A stretch of DNA of 32,754 bases from Betaproteobacteria bacterium CG2_30_68_42. Its GTDB lineage: Bacteria > Pseudomonadota > Gammaproteobacteria > Burkholderiales > Rhodocyclaceae. Each line of letters opens with the position of its first letter. Positions within the stretch are counted from its first letter, which is position 1. Both the position numbers and the translations under genes were made by a program. Under the pieces are notes generated by a model. The model was not told the DNA's origin. It ran no database searches and saw only the letters and a program-made list of their open reading frames with translations. Positions 1-10,115 of this stretch are shown here, one piece after another. The stretch spans positions 1 to 32,754 of the forward strand of contig MNXU01000036.1 of NCBI GenBank assembly GCA_001872285.1, given 5' to 3'.

Positions 1-201
1 CGGGGGCGAAGCGCCCGCGAGCGCCGCCAAGCCGCCGACAGCGCGCAGGTCGATCATCGACATGGGCCCGGAGCCGGCGGCGTGAGCAGCGGAGGGGGCC
101 CCGTGAGCGAAGCGAACGGGGGCGAAGCGCCCGCGAGCGCCGCCAAGCCGCCGACAGCGCGCAGGTCGATCATCGACATGGGCCCGGAGGCGGCGGCGTG
201 A
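1..201. repeat. 85-bp direct repeat (1-85 and 117-201) at the folK start
   Basis: Bases 1-85 recur at 117-201 with a single mismatch (position 74 versus 190), an offset of 116 bp. The first copy touches the window edge, so the repeat may extend further left. Both copies contain the same gene end, with a TGA at 83-85 and at 199-201. The second copy also carries the ribosome binding site (GGAGG, about 186-190) and the GTG start of folK. Since 116 is not a multiple of three, the two copies end the upstream reading frame in different phases. A short tandem duplication after an originally overlapping gene end/GTG start is the simplest reading. Confidence 0.9.
2..85 (+). CDS. 3' end of an unidentified upstream gene (partial)
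   Basis: An open frame enters from the left edge and stops at 83-85, ending in SIIDMGPEPAA after an Ala/Pro/Lys-rich stretch. Such low-complexity tails are common on poly(A) polymerase PcnB, which often precedes folK in betaproteobacteria, but too little is visible to identify the gene. The tail lies inside a tandem duplication, so the original stop may have been the second copy at 199-201. A continuous alternative frame from about 82 to 201 ends in the same peptide. The family suggestion rests on gene order only. Confidence 0.35.
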   Translation, partial: GGEAPASAAKPPTARRSIIDMGPEPAA

Positions 202-704
202 TCCGGGCAGCAGTGGGCATCGGCTCGAACCTCGGCGATCCGCTCGCCACCGTGCGCGCCGCGCTCGGCGAGTTGGCGGACCTGCCCGAATCGAGGCTGC
301 TGGCGCGCTCCTCGGTCTATCGCAGCGCCCCGGTGGGTCTCAAGGACCAGCCGGACTTCATCAATGCCATTGCGCTGATCGGGACGCGGCTGGGTGCCCA
401 CGCCCTGCTCGACGCGCTGTTCCGGATCGAGGCCCGGTTCGGCCGCCGGCGCGATTTCCGCAACGCCCCGCGCACGCTGGATCTCGACCTGCTCCTGTAC
501 GGCGACCGGATCGCAGCCGGCGAGCGCCTGATCCTGCCCCACCCGCGCATGCACCTGCGTGCCTTCGTGCTCGCGCCGCTCGTCGAGATCGACCCCGGCT
601 GCGTCATCCCAGGCCACGGACCGGCGGCCGCGCTGCTTTCCGCCTGCGCCGGACAGCGCATCGAGCGGGTCCATGATCCGGTCGCCGCGCTCGCCGCAAC
701 CTGA
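198..704 (+). CDS. folK: 2-amino-4-hydroxy-6-hydroxymethyldihydropteridine pyrophosphokinase
   Basis: HPPK transfers pyrophosphate from ATP to 6-hydroxymethyl-7,8-dihydropterin in cytosolic folate synthesis. The 168-residue product has the family start VGIGSNLGDP (6-15), the pterin-site region YRSAPVG (41-47), and the signature RNAPRTLDLDLLLYGD (88-103), where Asp95 and Asp97 should bind the two Mg ions. HPRMHLRAFVL follows, as expected. Length is typical (about 160). The GTG start is supported by GGAGG seven bases upstream and by immediate entry into the conserved N-terminus. The gene begins inside the second copy of an 85-bp duplication. panC starts 15 bp downstream on the same strand, so a shared transcript is likely. 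Confidence 0.95.
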   Translation: MIRAAVGIGSNLGDPLATVRAALGELADLPESRLLARSSVYRSAPVGLKDQPDFINAIALIGTRLGAHALLDALFRIEARFGRRRDFRNAPRTLDLDLLLYGDRIAAGERLILPHPRMHLRAFVLAPLVEIDPGCVIPGHGPAAALLSACAGQRIERVHDPVAALAAT

Positions 705-1547
<843 letters not shown>

Positions 1548-1593
1548 GTCACCGCGATGCGCTCAGTCCCGTGGTGCTCCAGCAGCGCGAACG

Positions 1594-1609
1594 GCAGGCT
1601 TCGGCCTGC
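1594..1609 (+). promoter_or_regulatory. UUCG-tetraloop hairpin between panC and panD
   Basis: GCAGGC-TTCG-GCCTGC forms a perfect 6-bp GC-rich stem closed by a TTCG tetraloop, 34 bp before the panD start. Only a short T run (CTTT) follows, at some distance, so a strong intrinsic terminator is unlikely. It could stabilise mRNA, partially attenuate, or be incidental in GC-rich DNA. The structure is visible; the function is not. Confidence 0.4.
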
Positions 1610-1643
1610 GGCCTGGCTTTGACGCAAACGGAGGGAACGAGCG

Positions 1644-2027
1644 ATGCAACGCACGATGCTGCGGGCGAAGATCCACCGCGTCACGGTGACGCAATCCGAA
1701 CTGCACTACGAAGGCTCCTGCGCGATCGACGAGGATCTGCTGGAGGCGGCCGACATCCGCGAGTACGAGCGAATCGACATCTACAACGTCAGCAACGGCG
1801 AGCGCTTCTCGACCTACGCCATCGGCGCCGAACGCGGATCGGGCACCATCTCGGTGAATGGCGCGGCCGCGCGCCGCGCCGCTCCCGGCGATCTGCTGAT
1901 CATCGCGGCATTCTCGACTTATGCCGAGGCCGAACTCCAGCGCCATGAGCCCAAGCTGGTCTATGTCGACAGCCGCAACCGCAAGCTCGGCGAGTCCAGC
2001 CATCTGCGGGCGCAGATGTCCGCCTGA
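1644..2027 (+). CDS. panD: Aspartate 1-decarboxylase proenzyme
   Basis: PanD decarboxylates aspartate to beta-alanine for PanC and is a pyruvoyl enzyme made by self-cleavage. The 127-residue product carries the cleavage site HYEGSCAID with Gly24-Ser25, where Ser25 becomes the pyruvoyl group. Lys9, Arg54 and Tyr58 sit at the same positions as the catalytic and substrate residues of the E. coli enzyme. Length is normal (126 in E. coli). The ATG has GGAGGG about nine bases upstream. It follows panC on the same strand. Maturation may need a PanZ/PanM-type factor; none is visible in the window. Confidence 0.96.
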   Translation: MQRTMLRAKIHRVTVTQSELHYEGSCAIDEDLLEAADIREYERIDIYNVSNGERFSTYAIGAERGSGTISVNGAAARRAAPGDLLIIAAFSTYAEAELQRHEPKLVYVDSRNRKLGESSHLRAQMSA

Positions 2028-2068
2028 GCACGCTCCTTCCGTCGCAGGGCGCGACCCGTGATCCGGCC

Positions 2069-5000
2069 GTGAGCCAACGGCCGGAAGCCGACCATGGCGG
2101 CGGGCTGCTGCCCGAAATCGACGCGCTGCGGCTTCCGGCCGCCGGCGCGCGGCTCGAACTGCCGCGGCTCGCCGGCTCCGCCGATGCACTCGCGCTTGCC
2201 CTGCTGGCGCGGCGCGGCCGGCCGATCTGCGCCATCCTCGCCGCCCCGGCCGACGCGCAGCGTCTGAAGGAAGAGGTTCGCTGGATCGCCCAGGAGCTGC
2301 GTGTGCTCGTGCTTCCCGACTGGGAAACCCTGCCCTTCGACAGCTTCTCGCCCCACCAGGATCTGATCTCCGAGCGGCTGGCGACGATCTACGAACTGAC
2401 CCAGGGGCGCTGCGACCTCCTGCTGGTTGCCGCCGGCACCGCGCTCTACCGGATGCCGCCCCGGGAGCACATCGCCGCCCGCAGCTTCCTGCTGCGGCAG
2501 GGCGAGCGGCTCGATACTGCGCGGCTGCGCGCGCAACTCTCCGTGGCCGGCTACCAGCAGGTCACGCAGACCGTGGCGCCCGGCGAATACAGCGTGCGCG
2601 GCGGCCTGATCGACCTGTTTCCGACCGGCGCCGCGCTGCCCTTCCGCATCGACCTCTTCCACGACGAGATCGAGACCATCCGCACCTACGACGCGGACAC
2701 CCAGCGCAGCCTCTACCCGGTGCCCGAGATCCGCCTGCTTCCGGCGCGCGAGTTCCCCTTCGACGAGACCGCGAGAACGCGCTTTCGCGGCCGCTGGCGC
2801 AGCCGCTTCGAGGGCGATCCCTCGCGCAGTACGCTGTATCGCGACGTCGGCAACGGCATCGCGCCGGCCGGCATCGAGTATTACCTGCCGTTGTTCTTCG
2901 AGAGCACGGTGACGCTGTTCGACTACCTGCCCGAAGGAGTGCTGATCGGCCTGCATCACGACGTCGGCGCCGCGATCGGCGAGTTCTGGCACGAGGCGAA
3001 CGCGCGCCACGGACTGCTCGGAGGCGACGCGACGCGCCCGCTGCTCGCGCCCGGCGAGCTGTTTCTCGACGCCGAGGAGTTCTTCGGGCGGGCGGCACGC
3101 TTCGGGCGCGTCGTCTTCGCCGCACCGGACGGCAGCGAGCGCGCGGCGGTCCCCTTGCCCGATCTCGCCGTACAGCGCCGCGCGGAGGATCCGCTCGCGC
3201 ACGTGCGGACCCTGCTCGCGCAGACGACGGAGCGCGTCGCACTGGTGGCCGCCTCGCCCGGCCGCCGCGAGACCATGAGCGAGTATCTCGCCGAGTACGG
3301 CCTGCATCCGGCGGCCGTCACAGGCTTCCAGGAGTTCGTCGCGGGCGCCGAGCGCTTCGCCTTGATGGTCGGGCCGCTCGCCACTGGCTTCCGGCTCGCC
3401 GCCGCAGGCATCGTCTTCGTCACCGAGAACGAACTCTATCCGACCACCGCGCGCGCACCGCGCCGGCGCGCCGAAGCGGGGCGAGCAGGGGCGGATGCCT
3501 GGCTGCGGGATCTGACCGAGCTCAAGATCGGCGATCCGGTGGTGCACGAGAACCACGGCATCGGCCGCTATCTCGGCCTCGTGCGCATGGATCTCGGCGA
3601 GGGCGAGACCGAGTTCCTGCAGCTCGAATATGCGGACGCCGACAAGCTTTACGTGCCGGTGTCCGCCCTTCGGCTCGTGAGCCGCTACAGCGGTGCGCCC
3701 GGCGACCAGGTGGTGCTGGAGAAGCTCGGAAGCGGCCACTGGGAGCGCGCCCGGCGCAAGGCCGCGGAGCAGGTGCGCGACACCGCGGCCGAACTGCTCG
3801 CCCTCTACGCTCGACGCGCCGCGCGCCCCGGACATGCCTTCGGCATCCGCCAGCACGACCTGGAGGCCTTCGCCGACGGCTTCGGTTTCGAGGAGACGCC
3901 CGACCAGCTCGCCGCGATCGATGCCGTGCTCTCCGACATGCGGTCGGGCAAACCGATGGACCGGCTGGTGTGCGGCGACGTGGGCTTCGGAAAGACCGAG
4001 GTCGCGCTGCGTGCGGCCTTCGTCGCGGTCGCCGACGGCCGCCAGGTGGCGGTGCTCTGCCCCACCACCCTGCTCGCCGAGCAGCACTACCGCACGTTCT
4101 GCGACCGTTTCGCGGATTTCCCGGTGCGCATCGTCGAGCTGTCGCGCTTCCGCACCGCGCGCGAGCTGGGCGAGGCGCTGCAGGAACTCGCCACCGGAAA
4201 GATCGACATCGCGGTCGGAACGCATCGCCTGCTCCAGCACGACGTGCGCTTCGCCCGCCTCGGGCTGGTGGTGATCGACGAAGAGCACCGTTTCGGCGTC
4301 CACCAGAAGGAGCGACTCAAGGCGTTGCGCACCGAGGTCGACGTGCTCACGCTCACCGCCACTCCGATCCCGCGCACGCTCTCGCTGTCGCTGGAGGGAC
4401 TGCGCGACTTCTCGGTCATCGCCAGCGCGCCGGAACGCCGGCTCGCCATCAAGACCTTCGTCACCCGCGCCTCCGACGGCATCGTCCGCGAAGCCTGCAT
4501 CCGCGAGTTCAAGCGCGGCGGCCAGGTCTTCTTCCTGTACAACGAGGTCGAGACGATCGAGCGCATGCGCGAAGCGCTCGAGCGCCTGCTGCCGGAAGCG
4601 CGCATCGCGGTCGGCCACGGGCAGATGCCGGCGCGCGAGCTCGAGCGGGTGATGCGTCTGTTCACCCAGCAGCGCGCCAACCTCCTGCTGTGCACCACCA
4701 TCATCGAGACCGGCATCGACATCCCGACCGCGAACACCATCATCATCCATCGCGCCGACCGCTTCGGACTCGCGCAGCTCCACCAGTTGCGGGGGCGGGT
4801 GGGCCGCTCCCATCACCAGGCCTACGCCTACCTGCTCACCGACCGCGAGGCGAAGCCCTCTGCGCAGGCCGCGAAGCGGCTGGAGGCGATCCAGAGGATG
4901 GAGGAGCTCGGCTCGGGCTTCTTCCTCGCCATGCACGACCTGGAGATCCGCGGCGCCGGCGAGGTGCTGGGGGAGGCGCAAAGCGGCGAGATCCAGGAGA

Positions 5001-5560
5001 TCGGCTTCGGCCTGTATGCCGACATGCTGAAGGCCGCGGTGGCCGCGCTCAGGCAGGGCCGCGAGCCCGACCTGACCCGGCCGCTCGAAGTCGCCTCCGA
5101 GATCAACCTGCACCGGCCCGCGCTGCTTCCGGAGGAGTACTGCAGCGACGTTCACCAGCGCCTCACGCTCTACAAGCGGCTCGCGAACTGCGCGAACGCG
5201 GACGAGCTTCGTAGCATGCAGGAGGAACTGATCGACCGCTTCGGGCCGCTCCCGCCCCAGGGTCAGGCGCTGATCGCCACCCACCGGCTGCGCATCCAGT
5301 CCGAGCCGCTGGGCGTGGCCCGCATCGATGCCACGGACGCGCAGGTCCGGCTCCAGTTCGTTCCCGATCCCCCGCTCGAGGCGGCGCATGTGCTGGCGCT
5401 GATCCAGCGCGACCGCAACCTGAAACTGGCGGGACCGGACAAGCTGACCTGGAAGCGTGCGAGCGCGAACCTCGCGGAGCGTGCCGCCGCGGTGAGCGAA
5501 CTGCTGAAGCGGTTAGAATCACCCACCGGCACGGCGCGGACGCAGGACGCGACGGCCTGA
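2069..5560 (+). CDS. mfd: Transcription-repair coupling factor
   Basis: Mfd removes RNA polymerase stalled at DNA lesions and recruits UvrA. The 1163-residue product (E. coli 1148) has the full layout: a UvrB-like N-terminal module (about 1-350, including the DLFPTG element), a CarD-like RNA-polymerase interaction domain (about 482-541, GDPVVHENHGIGRYLG), then a RecG-like translocase with Walker A GDVGFGKT (636-643), DEEH box (about 734) and TATPIPRTL. LRGRVGRS and the TRCF C-terminal domain follow. The GTG start lies 41 bp after panD; a few residues of uncertainty remain there. A long open frame on the opposite strand is only a shadow of this gene's GC-rich codon bias. Confidence 0.97.
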   Translation: MSQRPEADHGGGLLPEIDALRLPAAGARLELPRLAGSADALALALLARRGRPICAILAAPADAQRLKEEVRWIAQELRVLVLPDWETLPFDSFSPHQDLISERLATIYELTQGRCDLLLVAAGTALYRMPPREHIAARSFLLRQGERLDTARLRAQLSVAGYQQVTQTVAPGEYSVRGGLIDLFPTGAALPFRIDLFHDEIETIRTYDADTQRSLYPVPEIRLLPAREFPFDETARTRFRGRWRSRFEGDPSRSTLYRDVGNGIAPAGIEYYLPLFFESTVTLFDYLPEGVLIGLHHDVGAAIGEFWHEANARHGLLGGDATRPLLAPGELFLDAEEFFGRAARFGRVVFAAPDGSERAAVPLPDLAVQRRAEDPLAHVRTLLAQTTERVALVAASPGRRETMSEYLAEYGLHPAAVTGFQEFVAGAERFALMVGPLATGFRLAAAGIVFVTENELYPTTARAPRRRAEAGRAGADAWLRDLTELKIGDPVVHENHGIGRYLGLVRMDLGEGETEFLQLEYADADKLYVPVSALRLVSRYSGAPGDQVVLEKLGSGHWERARRKAAEQVRDTAAELLALYARRAARPGHAFGIRQHDLEAFADGFGFEETPDQLAAIDAVLSDMRSGKPMDRLVCGDVGFGKTEVALRAAFVAVADGRQVAVLCPTTLLAEQHYRTFCDRFADFPVRIVELSRFRTARELGEALQELATGKIDIAVGTHRLLQHDVRFARLGLVVIDEEHRFGVHQKERLKALRTEVDVLTLTATPIPRTLSLSLEGLRDFSVIASAPERRLAIKTFVTRASDGIVREACIREFKRGGQVFFLYNEVETIERMREALERLLPEARIAVGHGQMPARELERVMRLFTQQRANLLLCTTIIETGIDIPTANTIIIHRADRFGLAQLHQLRGRVGRSHHQAYAYLLTDREAKPSAQAAKRLEAIQRMEELGSGFFLAMHDLEIRGAGEVLGEAQSGEIQEIGFGLYADMLKAAVAALRQGREPDLTRPLEVASEINLHRPALLPEEYCSDVHQRLTLYKRLANCANADELRSMQEELIDRFGPLPPQGQALIATHRLRIQSEPLGVARIDATDAQVRLQFVPDPPLEAAHVLALIQRDRNLKLAGPDKLTWKRASANLAERAAAVSELLKRLESPTGTARTQDATA

Positions 5561-5582
5561 ATCGCCGCAGCGGAGACCCCTC

Positions 5583-6674
5583 ATGCCCCACAGACGACTG
5601 GACGACGTCAATGTCGCCACCTACTATCCGATGCCCACGCCGGCCGAGATCCGCGCCAGACAGCCGATGAGCGAGGCGGCCGAACGCACGGTCGCCGAAG
5701 GGCGCGAGGCGATCCGTCGCATCCTCGAGCACAGCGACCCGCGCCTGTTCATCGTCGTCGGACCCTGCTCGATCCACGACCCGGCCGCCGCCTTCGACTA
5801 CGCCCAGCGGCTCAAGCGGCTGGCCGACGAGGTGGCCGACACGCTGTTCCTGGTCATGCGGGTGTATTTCGAGAAGCCGCGCACCCAGACCGGCTGGAAG
5901 GGCTTCATCAACGACCCGCGCATGAACGATTCCTTCCGCATCGAGGAAGGCATGGAACGGGCGCGCGAGTTCCTGGTCCGCCTGGCGGAGCTCGGGCTGC
6001 CGGCCGGCACCGAGGCGCTCGACCCGATCACCCCGCAGTACCTCGGCGAGCTGGTGTCCTGGACCGCGATCGGCGCGCGCACCGCCGAGTCGCAGACCCA
6101 CCGCGAGATGGCCTCCGGGCTGTCCACGCCGGTCGGGTTCAAGAACGCCACCGACGGCGACGTGGATGTCGCGATCAACGCGATGATCTCCTCGGCACGC
6201 GCGCACAACTTCCTCGGCATCAACGAGGATGGCGATACCGTGGTCGTGCGCACCCGCGGCAACCGGACGAGTCACATCGTGCTGCGCGGCGGGCCACGCC
6301 CCAACTACGATACGGTGAGCATCTCGATGGTCGAGCAGGCGCTCGCCAGGGCCGGGCTGCCGGTGAACATCGTCGTCGACTGCTCCCACGCCAACTCGTC
6401 GAAGCGTCCCGAGTTCCAGCCCAGGGTGATGACCGACTGCGTGCACCAGATCGTCTCGGGCAACCGCTCCATCGTCGGCCTGATGGTGGAGAGCTTCATC
6501 GAGGGCGGCAACCAACCCATCCCCAAGGATCTCGGCGAGCTGCGCTACGGCTGTTCGGTCACCGACGCCTGCGTCGACTGGGCGACGACCGAGAAGATGA
6601 TCCGCGAGGCGCGCGCGGCGTTGAAGGACGTCCTGCCGGCGCGCCTCGGTGCGCCGGGGGCGGGCGAACGCTAG
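5583..6674 (+). CDS. aroG: 3-deoxy-7-phosphoheptulonate (DAHP) synthase, class I
   Basis: This cytosolic metalloenzyme joins phosphoenolpyruvate and erythrose-4-phosphate in the first step of the shikimate pathway. The 363-residue product (E. coli AroG 350) shows GPCSIHD (60-66), MRVYFEKPRT (92-101), GWKGFINDP, and the metal ligands Cys62, His269, Glu303 and Asp328, matching E. coli Cys61, His268, Glu302 and Asp326. It is the AroF/G/H type. Which amino acid inhibits it cannot be read by eye, so the symbol marks the class rather than a specific isozyme. It starts 22 bp after mfd and ends four bases before the convergent iscX stop, leaving no room for a classical terminator. Confidence 0.93.
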   Translation: MPHRRLDDVNVATYYPMPTPAEIRARQPMSEAAERTVAEGREAIRRILEHSDPRLFIVVGPCSIHDPAAAFDYAQRLKRLADEVADTLFLVMRVYFEKPRTQTGWKGFINDPRMNDSFRIEEGMERAREFLVRLAELGLPAGTEALDPITPQYLGELVSWTAIGARTAESQTHREMASGLSTPVGFKNATDGDVDVAINAMISSARAHNFLGINEDGDTVVVRTRGNRTSHIVLRGGPRPNYDTVSISMVEQALARAGLPVNIVVDCSHANSSKRPEFQPRVMTDCVHQIVSGNRSIVGLMVESFIEGGNQPIPKDLGELRYGCSVTDACVDWATTEKMIREARAALKDVLPARLGAPGAGER

Positions 6675-6678
6675 CGCC

Positions 6679-6873
6679 CTACCCGGCCTCTTCGATCCAG
6701 GCCGTCTGGATCGCTTCGAGGATCTTCTCGCCGCAGTGCTTCGGGTCGTCGTCGAACTCCGGCAGCGCGACCACCCAGCGCATCAGGTCGACGAAATTGA
6801 CCTGCTCGGGGTCGGTCCCGGGATGCGCCTCGGAGAGCGCGATGGCGATCTCGCCGATGTCGGTCCACTTCAT
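6679..6873 (-). CDS. iscX: Fe-S assembly protein IscX
   Basis: IscX is a small acidic protein that binds IscS and probably modulates iron delivery and desulfurase activity. The 64-residue product begins MKWTDIGEIAIALSEAHPG and has the expected DPxxVxFVDLMRWV and LPEFDDDP elements. A longer frame reaches 6936, but its extra N-terminus lies within fdx and looks unlike the family, so the ATG at 6873 is preferred. It is the last gene of the isc operon, one base after the fdx stop, and meets aroG tail to tail. Confidence 0.93.
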   Translation of the reverse strand: MKWTDIGEIAIALSEAHPGTDPEQVNFVDLMRWVVALPEFDDDPKHCGEKILEAIQTAWIEEAG

Positions 6874-6874
6874 G

Positions 6875-7213
6875 TCAATGCTTCTCGCTTGCGAGGTTGA
6901 TCGTGTATTTCGGGATCTCGATCGTGAGGGGCGCATCCTTCACCCGCGCCTGGCACGACAGGCGCGAGCACGGCTCCAGCCCCCACGCCTTGTCCAGCAT
7001 GTCCTCCTCGTTTTCCTCGGGCGGATCGAGCGAGGACAGGCCTTCGCGCACCAGCACGTGGCAGGTGGTGCAGGCGCAGGACTTCTCGCACGCATGCTCG
7101 ATCCCGATGCCGTGATCGAGCAGGCTGTCGAGAATCGAAGCGCCGGGGTCGGCCTCGATCAGCGCGCCTTCCGGGCACAGTTCCTCGTGGGGGAGCACGA
7201 CGATGCGGGTCAC
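6875..7213 (-). CDS. fdx: ISC-type [2Fe-2S] ferredoxin
   Basis: Fdx is an adrenodoxin-type ferredoxin that supplies electrons for Fe-S cluster assembly. In the 112-residue product the cluster ligands are Cys42, Cys48, Cys51 and Cys87, in the [13 protein letters not shown] and CSRLSCQ contexts, the same positions as E. coli Fdx. Cys46 is the extra conserved cysteine of this subfamily. The start is GTG and overlaps the hscA stop by four bases (GTGA), which indicates translational coupling. iscX follows after one base. Confidence 0.95.
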   Translation of the reverse strand: MTRIVVLPHEELCPEGALIEADPGASILDSLLDHGIGIEHACEKSCACTTCHVLVREGLSSLDPPEENEEDMLDKAWGLEPCSRLSCQARVKDAPLTIEIPKYTINLASEKH

Positions 7214-9078
7214 AGTTCGATCTCGTCGAGCCGGTGGCCGGCCAGCGCGGAGCGGATGCTGCGGTTCATGCGCTCCTGCGCGAAGGCGGCGGTCGCCGCG
7301 CCCAAAGCCTCGATGCCGTCCTTGATCGCGCGGTGATCCTCGCCGCGCGAGAGCTCGCGCAGGCTCGCGACGCCTGCCTCGATGCGCGCGCGCTCGGCCT
7401 CGCCCAGCATTGCGCCGTCTTCGCGCAGCGCGCTCTCGGTCGCATCGAGCACGCGCGCCGCCTCGACCTGCTGCTCGCGCAACGCGCGCCGGTGCATGTC
7501 CTCCCCGGCGTGTTCGAACGATTCGCGCAGCATGCCTGCGATCTCCTCGTCGCTCAGGCCGTAGGAGGGCTTGACGATCACGGACGCCTCGATGCCGGTC
7601 GACATCTCGCGCGCGGACACCGCCAGCAGGCCGTCGGCATCGACCTGGAAGGTCACGCGGATGCGCGCCGCACCTGCGGCCATCGGCGGGATGCCGCGCA
7701 GTTCGAAGCGCGCGAGCGAGCGGCAGTCGCTCACCAGTTCGCGTTCGCCCTGGACGACATGGAAACTCATCGCGCTCTGCCCGTCCTTGAAGGTGGTGAA
7801 TTCCTGGGCACGCGCGACCGGAATCGTGGAGTTTCGCGGAATGACCTTCTCGGTCAGCCCGCCCATCGTCTCGAGACCGAGCGACAGCGGGATGACGTCG
7901 AGCAGCAGCCAGTCGTCCTCCGCCCTGCGGTTGCCGACCAGCACGTCGGCCTGGATCGCCGCGCCCAGCGCGACCACCTTGTCGGGATCGAGATTGTTGA
8001 GCGGCTCCTGCCGGAAGAACTCCGCGACCGCCTGCTGGACATGCGGCATGCGCGTCGCGCCCCCCACCATGACGACGCCCTTGATGTCCTCGACGCGCAG
8101 ATGCGCATCGCGCAGCGCCTTGCGGCAGGGCGCGAGCGTCTTCGCGATCAGGTGCGCGGTCATCTGCGCGAACTCTTCGCGCGCGAGCATCAGGTTGATC
8201 GTCCCGCCGCTCGCGAGCCGCGCCACCACCGCGGTCTCCTCGTGCTGCGTGAGATCCTCCTTGGCCTCGCGCGCCTTGATCAGCAGCCGGCTCGAATCTC
8301 CGGCATCGAGCGGGGCCGTCGCCGCGTGGTCGAGAATCCAGCAGTACAGCCTCTGGTCGAAGTCGTCGCCCCCGAGCGAGGCATCACCGCTCGTGGCGAG
8401 CACCTCGAACACGCCGCGCGACAGGCGCAGGATCGAGATGTCGAAGGTGCCGCCGCCCAGATCGTAGATCGCGTAGACGCCCTCGGCGGCGTTGTCCAGG
8501 CCGTAGGCGACCGCCGCCGCGGTCGGCTCGTTGAGCAGCCGCAGCACGTTCAGTCCGGCCAGCCGCCCCGCGTCCTTGGTCGCCTGGCGCTGCGCATCGT
8601 CGAAGTAGGCGGGCACGGTGATCACCGCCCCTGCGAGATCCCCGCCGAGACTCGCCTCGGCACGTGCGCGCAATACCCGCAGGATCTCGGCCGAAACCTC
8701 GACCGGGCTCTTCACGCCCGCCGCGGTGCGCAGCCGTACCATGCCGGGAGCATCGACGAAATCGTAGGGCATGGTCTCGACGTGGGCGACGTCCTTCAGT
8801 CCGCGGCCCATGAAACGCTTGACCGAGACGATGGTGTTGCGCGGATCGGTGGCGCGTGCGGGCGCGGCGACGTGGCCCACGGCCACCTCGCCATCGGCCC
8901 GGTAATTCACGATCGAGGGCAGCAGCGCGCGCCCGCGCTCGTCGCTGAGCACGACCGGGACGCCGTTTCGCACCGTGGCGACCAGCGAGTTGGTCGTACC
9001 CAGATCGATCCCGACCGCGAGCCGGTGGTCGTGCGGCGGCCTCGACAGGCCGGGTTCGGAAATCTGCAGCAGCGCCAT
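7210..9078 (-). CDS. hscA: Fe-S assembly Hsp70 chaperone HscA
   Basis: HscA is the specialised Hsp70 that uses ATP to help transfer clusters from IscU to acceptor proteins. The 622-residue product (E. coli 616) has the nucleotide-binding signatures GIDLGTTNS (23-31), [14 protein letters not shown] and [11 protein letters not shown], followed by the substrate-binding domain. The ATG at 9078 overlaps the hscB stop by one base (TGATG). An open frame continuing upstream is arginine-rich and lies inside hscB, so it is not coding. Its partners hscB and iscU are in the same operon. IscU here carries the LPPVK peptide that HscA recognises. Confidence 0.96.
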   Translation of the reverse strand: MALLQISEPGLSRPPHDHRLAVGIDLGTTNSLVATVRNGVPVVLSDERGRALLPSIVNYRADGEVAVGHVAAPARATDPRNTIVSVKRFMGRGLKDVAHVETMPYDFVDAPGMVRLRTAAGVKSPVEVSAEILRVLRARAEASLGGDLAGAVITVPAYFDDAQRQATKDAGRLAGLNVLRLLNEPTAAAVAYGLDNAAEGVYAIYDLGGGTFDISILRLSRGVFEVLATSGDASLGGDDFDQRLYCWILDHAATAPLDAGDSSRLLIKAREAKEDLTQHEETAVVARLASGGTINLMLAREEFAQMTAHLIAKTLAPCRKALRDAHLRVEDIKGVVMVGGATRMPHVQQAVAEFFRQEPLNNLDPDKVVALGAAIQADVLVGNRRAEDDWLLLDVIPLSLGLETMGGLTEKVIPRNSTIPVARAQEFTTFKDGQSAMSFHVVQGERELVSDCRSLARFELRGIPPMAAGAARIRVTFQVDADGLLAVSAREMSTGIEASVIVKPSYGLSDEEIAGMLRESFEHAGEDMHRRALREQQVEAARVLDATESALREDGAMLGEAERARIEAGVASLRELSRGEDHRAIKDGIEALGAATAAFAQERMNRSIRSALAGHRLDEIEL

Positions 9079-9605
9079 CAGCTCTCCAGCACCGCCGCCG
9101 CCTCGCCGACGTCGTGTTCCAGCTTCTCGATGAACATCAACCGCCGTGCGGCGTCCGCCGCGGCATTCCAGTCTTCGGCTTCGTCCAGCGCGCGCGCCAG
9201 TTCCCCGGTGAGCGTGCGCGCCTCGCCGTCCAGACGCTCGCGCAGCGCGTCCAGCGCCGCGAGGTCCGACTCGCCGCGGGCCTCCGCGAGCGCCTCGCGC
9301 CACTCCATCTGCTCCGCCAGGAAGTCTGCGGAAACCGCGGCCGCGGCCGGATGATCGATGTCGATCCCGCGCAGGCCGAGCAGATAGCGGGCGCGCGCGA
9401 GCGGCGCGCGCAGCGTGCGGTAGGCCTCGTTGACGCGGGTCGCCCATTGCATCGAAAGGCGCTGCTCGGTCTGTGGCCGGTGGGCGTAGCGGTCCGGATG
9501 GACCTCGGCCTGGAGCGCGCGGAAGGCACGCTCGAGCGCCGCCTCGTCGATGCGGAAGCGCGGCGCGAGCCCGAACAACGCGAAATAATCCTTGCCGAAT
9601 TCCAT
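9078..9605 (-). CDS. hscB: Fe-S assembly J-domain co-chaperone HscB
   Basis: HscB brings IscU to HscA and stimulates its ATPase. The 175-residue product (E. coli 171) has an N-terminal J-domain with HPD at 36-38 and the family-typical [13 protein letters not shown] start, then a C-terminal helical IscU-binding domain. The frame stays open to 9674, but the extra residues come from an inserted repeat region and do not fit the family, so the ATG at 9605 is chosen. Its start is separated from iscA by an unusually long 169-bp gap. Its stop overlaps the hscA start. Confidence 0.94.
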   Translation of the reverse strand: MEFGKDYFALFGLAPRFRIDEAALERAFRALQAEVHPDRYAHRPQTEQRLSMQWATRVNEAYRTLRAPLARARYLLGLRGIDIDHPAAAAVSADFLAEQMEWREALAEARGESDLAALDALRERLDGEARTLTGELARALDEAEDWNAAADAARRLMFIEKLEHDVGEAAAVLES

Positions 9606-9774
9606 TTCAGGGGACAGGGGAAAAAAGCCGGTTTTCGGGGCCGGGTGCGAACCTGAGTCCATACCGCGATTCACTCGCCCTCCGCGCCCGGTTCCCGGTC
9701 TCCCAGGTTTTCCGTTCCGCGAGAATCGCCCGGCAGAAGCGCAATCCGACCAAGCTCTGTCCCCTGTCTCCCGC
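9606..9774. repeat. Inverted-repeat insertion between iscA and hscB
   Basis: This 169-bp spacer interrupts an otherwise tightly packed operon. CAGGGGACAG at 9608-9617, next to the hscB start codon, is the exact reverse complement of CTGTCCCCTG at 9757-9766, next to the iscA stop. The arms are 10 bp and about 139 bp apart. No gene is visible in it. GGGGACAG-type palindromes are common dispersed repeats in proteobacterial genomes, so a REP- or MITE-like remnant is likely. That classification is inference. Confidence 0.55.
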
Positions 9775-10098
9775 CTACACGTTGAAGCTCTCGCCGCAGC
9801 CGCACTGGTCCTTGACGTTGGGGTTGTTGAAACGGAAGCCCTCGTTGAGCCCCTCGCGAACGTAGTCGAGTTCGGTGCCGTCGAGGTAGGCGAGACTCTT
9901 CGGATCGGTGATGACCGTCACCCCGTGGCTCTCGAAGCTGATGTCCTCCGGATACAGCTCATCGACGAACTCGAGCTTGTAGGCCATCCCGGAGCAACCC
10001 GAACTGCGCACCCCGAGCCTCACCCCGGCGCCCTTGCCGCGCCTGGCGATGAATCCCGCCACATGCTTCGCGGCCCTCTCGGTCAATGTGATCGCCAT
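9775..10098 (-). CDS. iscA: Fe-S assembly A-type carrier IscA
   Basis: IscA is an A-type carrier that accepts iron or clusters and passes them to targets, especially [4Fe-4S] proteins. The 107-residue product (same as E. coli) has the three ligand cysteines Cys35 (SSGCSGM), Cys99 and Cys101 (CGCGESF) at exactly the E. coli positions. The ATG at 10098 is chosen because the conserved MAITLTERA start follows. The frame extends upstream only as a shadow of iscU. It lies 17 bp after iscU, followed by the inverted-repeat spacer before hscB. Confidence 0.96.
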   Translation of the reverse strand: MAITLTERAAKHVAGFIARRGKGAGVRLGVRSSGCSGMAYKLEFVDELYPEDISFESHGVTVITDPKSLAYLDGTELDYVREGLNEGFRFNNPNVKDQCGCGESFNV

Positions 10099-10115
10099 CT
10101 TCTTCCCTTCCGCCT

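Noticed and set aside
1961-5389. Long minus-strand open frame of about 1140 codons opposite mfd
   Set aside because: It mirrors the third-position GC bias of mfd, has no recognisable domain, and mfd itself is complete and well conserved on the plus strand.
6937-9354. Plus-strand frames opposite fdx and hscA
   Set aside because: The minus-strand genes show full family motifs; the plus-strand translations are shadow sequence rich in Arg, Ala and His.
9079-9447. N-terminal extension of hscA
   Set aside because: The extra residues are arginine-rich and lie fully within hscB; the ATG at 9078 overlaps the hscB stop and gives normal length.
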